Assembly: GCA_903901045.1 (NCBI GenBank)
Contig: CAIUPP010000023.1
Coordinates: forward strand, 1 to 64,000
DNA: 64,000 nucleotides
Direction: 5' to 3'
DNA from: an uncultured Planctomycetota bacterium
Lineage (GTDB): Bacteria; Planctomycetota; Brocadiia; CAIUPP01
Every line of letters begins with the position of its first letter. Position 1 is the stretch's first letter. The notes under the pieces were generated by a model. It had not been told where the DNA came from, ran no database searches, and was given only the letters and a program-made list of their open reading frames with translations. Below are positions 60,250-64,000 of this stretch, piece by piece. A program made the translations under genes and the position numbers.

Positions 60250-61281
60250 CTATTCGCTTGTGAGACCCCCTTGCAGCATCTCCAGGAACGCTTCCAACCG
60301 CGTTTCGGCGCTCATCTCGATGGGGCCGGGGCGGTCGCATTCCAGGGTGAGGATCGGCAGGTCGATATTCTTGCGAAGTATGGCGTCCTGCACCTGGCGG
60401 AAGCAGAAACTCTGGACGTAATGGATCACGCCATCGACGTGCCGCAGCTTCAACTGAGCTCGGATGTCGTCGAGGCGGTGGAAGATGTCGTACGGATAGG
60501 TGTAGCGGCTGTACTGCTCGATGAGCGAGCGGGTGGGATCGGGCATGGCGAACTGGCGCGGTATCTCGTTATAGACGATGCGCGCGCCGCGTTTCTCCAG
60601 AAAATCGAAGAGCCCCTCCACGATCGGGGGGATGCCGACCAGCGCCAGCCGGATCATCTGCGGCATCGGCGCGCGGGAGCGGGTCTGCGCGATCAGCGCC
60701 TCGGCGCGCCGCCCATACTCCTGCGCGTCGCCGAAGAAGTCGCTGCACGAGATGAGGAAGAGGTGCTGCTCGGCCCCGGAGACCCGCCCGTCGCGCCAGC
60801 AGAGTTCATCGATCCGGTGCGCCAGCGCGCGCACGGCGTCCAGACGGCGCTTCCACTCCCCGGCTTCTTCGAGCGTCGTCCCCAGCGCCTCCGCGAACCT
60901 GCGGAAGGAGAGGGATAGCAGTTCCGCATCCTCGGGCTGATAGGGGAAGGCAAAGGGAATGATTCGCAGTCCGGCGGCCTGAAGCATCTCCATCGTGGCG
61001 TGCGTGTTCGAGCAGTCGCCCTGCGTCACCCCCACCATGCGCGTCAGCCCCAGCCCCCGCGCGGCGGCGTAAACCCCCTTGTTCCACGCGCAGGAATTGC
61101 GCGGGAAGCCCTCCCGCTCGGCTTGCTCCACGAGGTCGGCGGTGATGCCGGAAGTGATGAAGATGTTGTTCAGATCCAGAGGGCGCAGGCCGGCGGCGAA
61201 GATCACCTCGACCGGAATGGTGGTGCTGAGGCCCACGGTGCGCGCGGCTTCGATGGGGGATAACGGGGCGATGCCGCTCAT
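60250..61281 (-). CDS. 2-hydroxyacyl-CoA dehydratase / benzoyl-CoA reductase-like (HgdB family D-component)
   Basis: 343 residues of the HGD-D family. Cys residues placed as in iron-sulfur binding members: NSCAWNKGVYAA, TQGDCSNTHATME and VIHYVQSFCFRQ; the N-terminus VGLSTTIPVEVIFAAGLRPL is the family start. Related enzymes are dimers of two such subunits activated by an ATPase; neither partner nor activator is here, so this orphan may have another substrate. ATG 61281 overlaps the cutA stop (ATGA). Confidence 0.8.
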   Translation of the reverse strand: MSGIAPLSPIEAARTVGLSTTIPVEVIFAAGLRPLDLNNIFITSGITADLVEQAEREGFPRNSCAWNKGVYAAARGLGLTRMVGVTQGDCSNTHATMEMLQAAGLRIIPFAFPYQPEDAELLSLSFRRFAEALGTTLEEAGEWKRRLDAVRALAHRIDELCWRDGRVSGAEQHLFLISCSDFFGDAQEYGRRAEALIAQTRSRAPMPQMIRLALVGIPPIVEGLFDFLEKRGARIVYNEIPRQFAMPDPTRSLIEQYSRYTYPYDIFHRLDDIRAQLKLRHVDGVIHYVQSFCFRQVQDAILRKNIDLPILTLECDRPGPIEMSAETRLEAFLEMLQGGLTSE

Positions 61282-61598
61282 GTGGTCTCGTCCCGAATCC
61301 AGTCCAGATAGGGAGCGTGCCCCGCAACGATGGGCAGCGCGATGATCTCCGGAACCGAGTAGCTGTGGAGTTCAGCGATGCGCGCGCGCATCTTCTCGAA
61401 CAGCGAGCGCCGGGTCTTGATGATCATGAGGGTCTCCTCGCCCCGGCAGAGTTCCCCTTCCCAGCGGTAGATGGATTGCACCGGCCGGACCAGGTTGCAG
61501 CAGGCGGCGAGCCGCTCCCCTACCAGCGTCTCGGCGAGCCGGGCCGCTTCGTCGGCCTTGCCGACGGTGACAAACGCCACACAGAACTCTTCAGGCAT
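61278..61598 (-). CDS. cutA: Divalent-cation tolerance protein CutA
   Basis: 106 residues from ATG 61598, a typical length (the open frame reaches 61640). Trimeric CutA fold: CVAFVTVGKADEAARLAETL, ERLAACCNLVRPVQSIYRWE, ETLMIIKTRRSLFEKM and the terminal YLDWIRDE. Role in metal tolerance is only loosely known. Coupled to the following dehydratase-like gene. Confidence 0.93.
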   Translation of the reverse strand: MPEEFCVAFVTVGKADEAARLAETLVGERLAACCNLVRPVQSIYRWEGELCRGEETLMIIKTRRSLFEKMRARIAELHSYSVPEIIALPIVAGHAPYLDWIRDETT

Positions 61599-61619
61599 GG
61601 GCGGGTCCCGTGGCGGAAA

Positions 61620-61656
61620 TGGACGGACGCGGATCAACACGGACGGACATGGACGG
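61620..61656. repeat. Tandem word GGACGGAC / AACACGGACGGAC
   Basis: GGACGGACGCGGATCAACAC and GGACGGACATGGACGG, same family as 57680-57740. Confidence 0.6.
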
Positions 61657-61658
61657 CC

Positions 61659-61922
61659 CTACTTCTCGCCCAGGTCAATATGCTCGGCGATGTCGTGAAA
61701 TTCCTCGGGGGAGATTTCCTCGAGACGCTTCTTGCGCTTGTCCAACTGCTCGTTGAACTTGATCGCCTTCTCCTGCATCATCTCATGCGTGGGCTTGGAG
61801 CCGCCGGCCAGGAGAAAGTTCTTCCCCACCGTCACGCGCTTCTCCCCATCCTGGTCGTCCAACCCCAGGCCGAGGAGCAGCGCCTTCTTCTTCGACTCCA
61901 TTTTGTTTGGCAAGCGGTCCAT
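61659..61922 (-). CDS. Small conserved helical protein, unknown
   Basis: 87 residues (80 if the internal Met 8 is used). LLLGLGLDDQDGEKRVTVGK, FLLAGGSKPTHEMMQEKAI and KRLEEISPEEFHDIAEHIDL; the second half is a charged helix. Similar short proteins are known from PVC-type genomes but have no function. GAGGG lies just before ATG 61922. It reads divergently from holA. Confidence 0.65.
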   Translation of the reverse strand: MDRLPNKMESKKKALLLGLGLDDQDGEKRVTVGKNFLLAGGSKPTHEMMQEKAIKFNEQLDKRKKRLEEISPEEFHDIAEHIDLGEK

Positions 61923-62067
61923 ACCCTCATTTTATGAATTTGCCGAAAGAGAAGCAACCGTAAGTCGTTCGCCCCCGCCGGACAGCTTGCGGCCAATCGG
62001 CGGCCCCGCTAAGATGCAGCAGGCTCCGGTCGCGGCAGGCCGGCCCCCGTTTCCAATGGATAGCGCC

Positions 62068-63099
62068 ATGAGAGCCCCTGAACTTGCAGCGCATCTGAAA
62101 GCCGGCATGAAGCCGGTCTACCTGATCTTCGGCCCGGAGGAGTATTTCCGGACGCAGGCGCTGCGCCTCCTGAGGGAGAAGGCGGAGGGGGCGAAGTACG
62201 ACGTCTCCGAGCTGGATGGCGCGGAACTGGACCCGCGGAAATTCTTCGACGATCTCCGCACTCCCTCGCTGTTCGCCCCCGACCGGCTGGTGATTGTGGA
62301 ACATGCCGAAATGCTCTTCGGCGCGCCGCTGCAGGGGCTGATCCACTACGCCACCAAGCCCTCCCAGCGCACGGTGCTCGCGCTGGCAGCCGAGGAGCTC
62401 AAGGCGAAGGGGCCCAAACGCGGTCCGCGCAAGAAGAAGGAGAAGGAGGAGTCCCCCGCCGACCTGCCCACGCTGCTGCACAAAGTGACGCCGGTGGATT
62501 GCCCCGTGCTGAACCGGCGCGAGTTGCCGCTCTGGTGCATGGCGCGCGCGAAGGAGTTGGGGAAGAGGATGGACCCGGCGGCGGCGGGGATGCTGATCGA
62601 ACTGGCCGGCACCAACCCGGGAGCGCTGAGCGGGCAGATCGATTCACTGGTCTCCTTCTGCAAGGAACGCCCCTCCATCAGCAGCGACGATGTCTCGCGC
62701 CTCGTGGGCGGCGACCACATGCGGACGATCTGGGAGCTGCTCGGCGCGGTGAGCGAGCGCAAGCCGGCGGCCGCGCTGCGCGCGCTGGACCGCCTGACGC
62801 GCGACGGGGAGTACACGGCGAGCGGCATGATCGGCTACCTCTCGCAGGAGGTGCGGCGGACGTTGATCGTGAAGCGCCTGCACGATTCGGGCGCCCCCGC
62901 CGCGAAGATCGAGCAGGCAACGCACGCGCAGGGCTGGCTGATCGAGAAGATTCTGCGCACCAGCCGAGGCGTGAGCGTCGAGGAGTTGAAGAAGCATCTT
63001 CACCTGCTCGTCCAAGCGGATTACGATATCAAGACGGGGGCCGGAGGGGACGGCTGGGTGATGGAGCGGCTGGTGATGCAGCTTTGCGGAGGAAAGTGA
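62068..63099 (+). CDS. holA: DNA polymerase III subunit delta
   Basis: 343 residues. Clamp-loader delta: AHLKAGMKPVYLIFGPEEYF (degenerate P-loop region), RLVIVEHAEML, domain II with AAAGMLIELAGTNPGALSGQ and C-terminal LRTSRGVSVEELKKHLHLLV. A basic Lys/Arg stretch (GPRKKKEKEE) sits inside. Opens the sliding clamp for DnaE. The start is chosen at 62068 for its GGA and homology; ATGs at 62014 and 62056 are in frame. Confidence 0.88.
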   Translation: MRAPELAAHLKAGMKPVYLIFGPEEYFRTQALRLLREKAEGAKYDVSELDGAELDPRKFFDDLRTPSLFAPDRLVIVEHAEMLFGAPLQGLIHYATKPSQRTVLALAAEELKAKGPKRGPRKKKEKEESPADLPTLLHKVTPVDCPVLNRRELPLWCMARAKELGKRMDPAAAGMLIELAGTNPGALSGQIDSLVSFCKERPSISSDDVSRLVGGDHMRTIWELLGAVSERKPAAALRALDRLTRDGEYTASGMIGYLSQEVRRTLIVKRLHDSGAPAAKIEQATHAQGWLIEKILRTSRGVSVEELKKHLHLLVQADYDIKTGAGGDGWVMERLVMQLCGGK

Positions 63100-63201
63100 T
63101 TGCTCACTCATGATGCTGAAGTCTTGGGGACGAGGCATAGTATTTGTTATCACCATCCGCAATCATCTTGCAGTGGCCGTCTTTATTCCGCACGAACTTT
63201 C

Positions 63202-64000
63202 GTGGCGCCATTCATTCGCGCAGATCGCCGCGGATGTGCAGGAAGCACCCGCGCCACAGTATTGCTCTTCCTGTTGTCCCTCCTGATTGGAGCGCTGTGT
63301 CTTACAGGGTTCCTTGTTCTCCCGGCTTGGCACGTTCTAGTCGCACGGAACTGGGTACAAACCCCCTGCACAATCGTCTCCAGCAAAGTGGTCCGGGAAT
63401 CCGGCTACAGGGTGGACATTCAGTTCACCTATGTTGTTGCCGATGCAAATTACCGTTCCAATCGGTACGACGTCTGCACGCCGGGGCACTCATCGAGCGG
63501 CATCGGCCACCCGCAGGCGGAAGAGGAGATCGTTCGGCGATACCCATTCGGAAGCGCCACCTTCTGTTACGTTAACCCCCTTCTGCCGAACGAGGCGCTG
63601 CTGCAAAGGGGCTGGCCATCGGGTCTGGGCTTTCCTATCGGCATATCCCTTTTCTTCATTCTCGTTGGCGCAGGGGGAATGTGCTTTGCAGTCCGCTCGG
63701 GCAGGATCATGAAAAAGACTGCCCGGGCTCGACAGCTTTACCCCGACAAACCCTGGATGTGGCGGGACGACTGGGCAATCGGGCAAGTCAAGTCCACAAC
63801 GCGCTCCCTCCTGCTGATCCTGTGGGAAATCGCAGTCTTTTCAAACCTACTCAGTCTGCCAGTCCTGACATTGGTGCCGGGCGAGATCGCGCGCAAGGGC
63901 GACAAGATGCTCTATATTGCGTTTGTCTTCCCGCTCATCGGATTCGGGCTTCTTGCTGGAGCGATCTGGGCGACGGTGCGTCGGCTGAAGTTCGGCAACT
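63202..64000 (+). CDS. DUF3592 membrane protein, cut by the window end
   Basis: At least 266 residues, no stop before the edge. A membrane helix (TVLLFLLSLLIGALCLTGF), then the DUF3592 beta segment (CTIVSSKVVRESGYRVDIQF, VVADANYRSNRY, VRRYPFGSATFCYVNP), then helices GFPIGISLFFILVGAGG, LLLILWEIAVFSNLLSL and a last one at the edge. GTG 63202 is the likely start but has no good ribosome site; the frame is open further upstream. Role unknown. Confidence 0.65.
   Translation, partial: MAPFIRADRRGCAGSTRATVLLFLLSLLIGALCLTGFLVLPAWHVLVARNWVQTPCTIVSSKVVRESGYRVDIQFTYVVADANYRSNRYDVCTPGHSSSGIGHPQAEEEIVRRYPFGSATFCYVNPLLPNEALLQRGWPSGLGFPIGISLFFILVGAGGMCFAVRSGRIMKKTARARQLYPDKPWMWRDDWAIGQVKSTTRSLLLILWEIAVFSNLLSLPVLTLVPGEIARKGDKMLYIAFVFPLIGFGLLAGAIWATVRRLKFGN

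Noticed and set aside
1-64000. tRNA and rRNA genes
   Set aside because: Gaps were read for T-loop words and acceptor stems; the only TCGA-type words were in repeats, so none is claimed.

Overview
GC-rich, gene-dense window from an unidentified diderm bacterium. kdsB (CMP-KDO synthesis), several predicted lipoproteins, tatA-type genes and pilin-like proteins with an H-X9-DG-type motif point to an outer membrane and a PVC- or Sumerlaeota/Hydrogenedentota-like uncultivated lineage. The phylum cannot be fixed from this sequence alone. No rRNA, tRNA, CRISPR array, phage or intact insertion sequence was seen.

Layout. 0.2-5.1 kb: M20 peptidase, rRNA methyltransferase, a probably PPi-type phosphofructokinase, and a membrane zinc-ribbon protein. 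5.2-8.9 kb: two paralogous pilin-like secreted proteins, each behind a near-consensus sigma-54 promoter and each ending in the same unusual terminator. 8.9-20.2 kb (minus strand): trpS, a dnaE / double-NDK / metallo-hydrolase operon, a GT4 / kdsB / pyrG / DUF1844 operon, and a zinc-finger receiver protein. 20.5-31.7 kb: IPT/TIG secreted protein, purD, a repeat-bounded AT-richer cassette, a GT2 / UDP-sugar pyrophosphorylase / TPR-lipoprotein cluster, and an FHA-GAF-SpoIIE phosphatase. 32-37 kb: galU, a glucuronokinase-like GHMP kinase, a secreted metallopeptidase, a 40-residue lipoprotein and mnmG. 37.5-43 kb: queC / DUF366 / queE, then a zinc-ribbon membrane protein coupled to a topoisomerase VI A subunit with no B subunit in view. 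43-49 kb: feoB-feoA-dtxR under a DtxR-type operator, two tatA-like genes, a lipoprotein, and an aroD-aroE fusion. 49-58 kb: two unknown proteins, then branched-chain amino acid synthesis (leuA, ilvC, ilvH, ilvB) with a leader-peptide attenuator ahead of ilvB. 58-64 kb: RNase Y with a long promoter-led upstream region, a 2-hydroxyacyl-CoA dehydratase-like protein with cutA, holA, and a DUF3592 protein cut by the window edge.

The intergenic DNA is rich in small repeats: palindromes around GCATGC, a 57-base inverted element in two copies, MITE-like inverted pairs, and many short tandem words. Two palindromes lie inside coding sequences (queE and the GT2 gene) and are translated in frame. The most informative regulatory finds are the ilvB attenuator, the twin sigma-54 promoters, and the iron-type operator over the dtxR-feoAB promoter.
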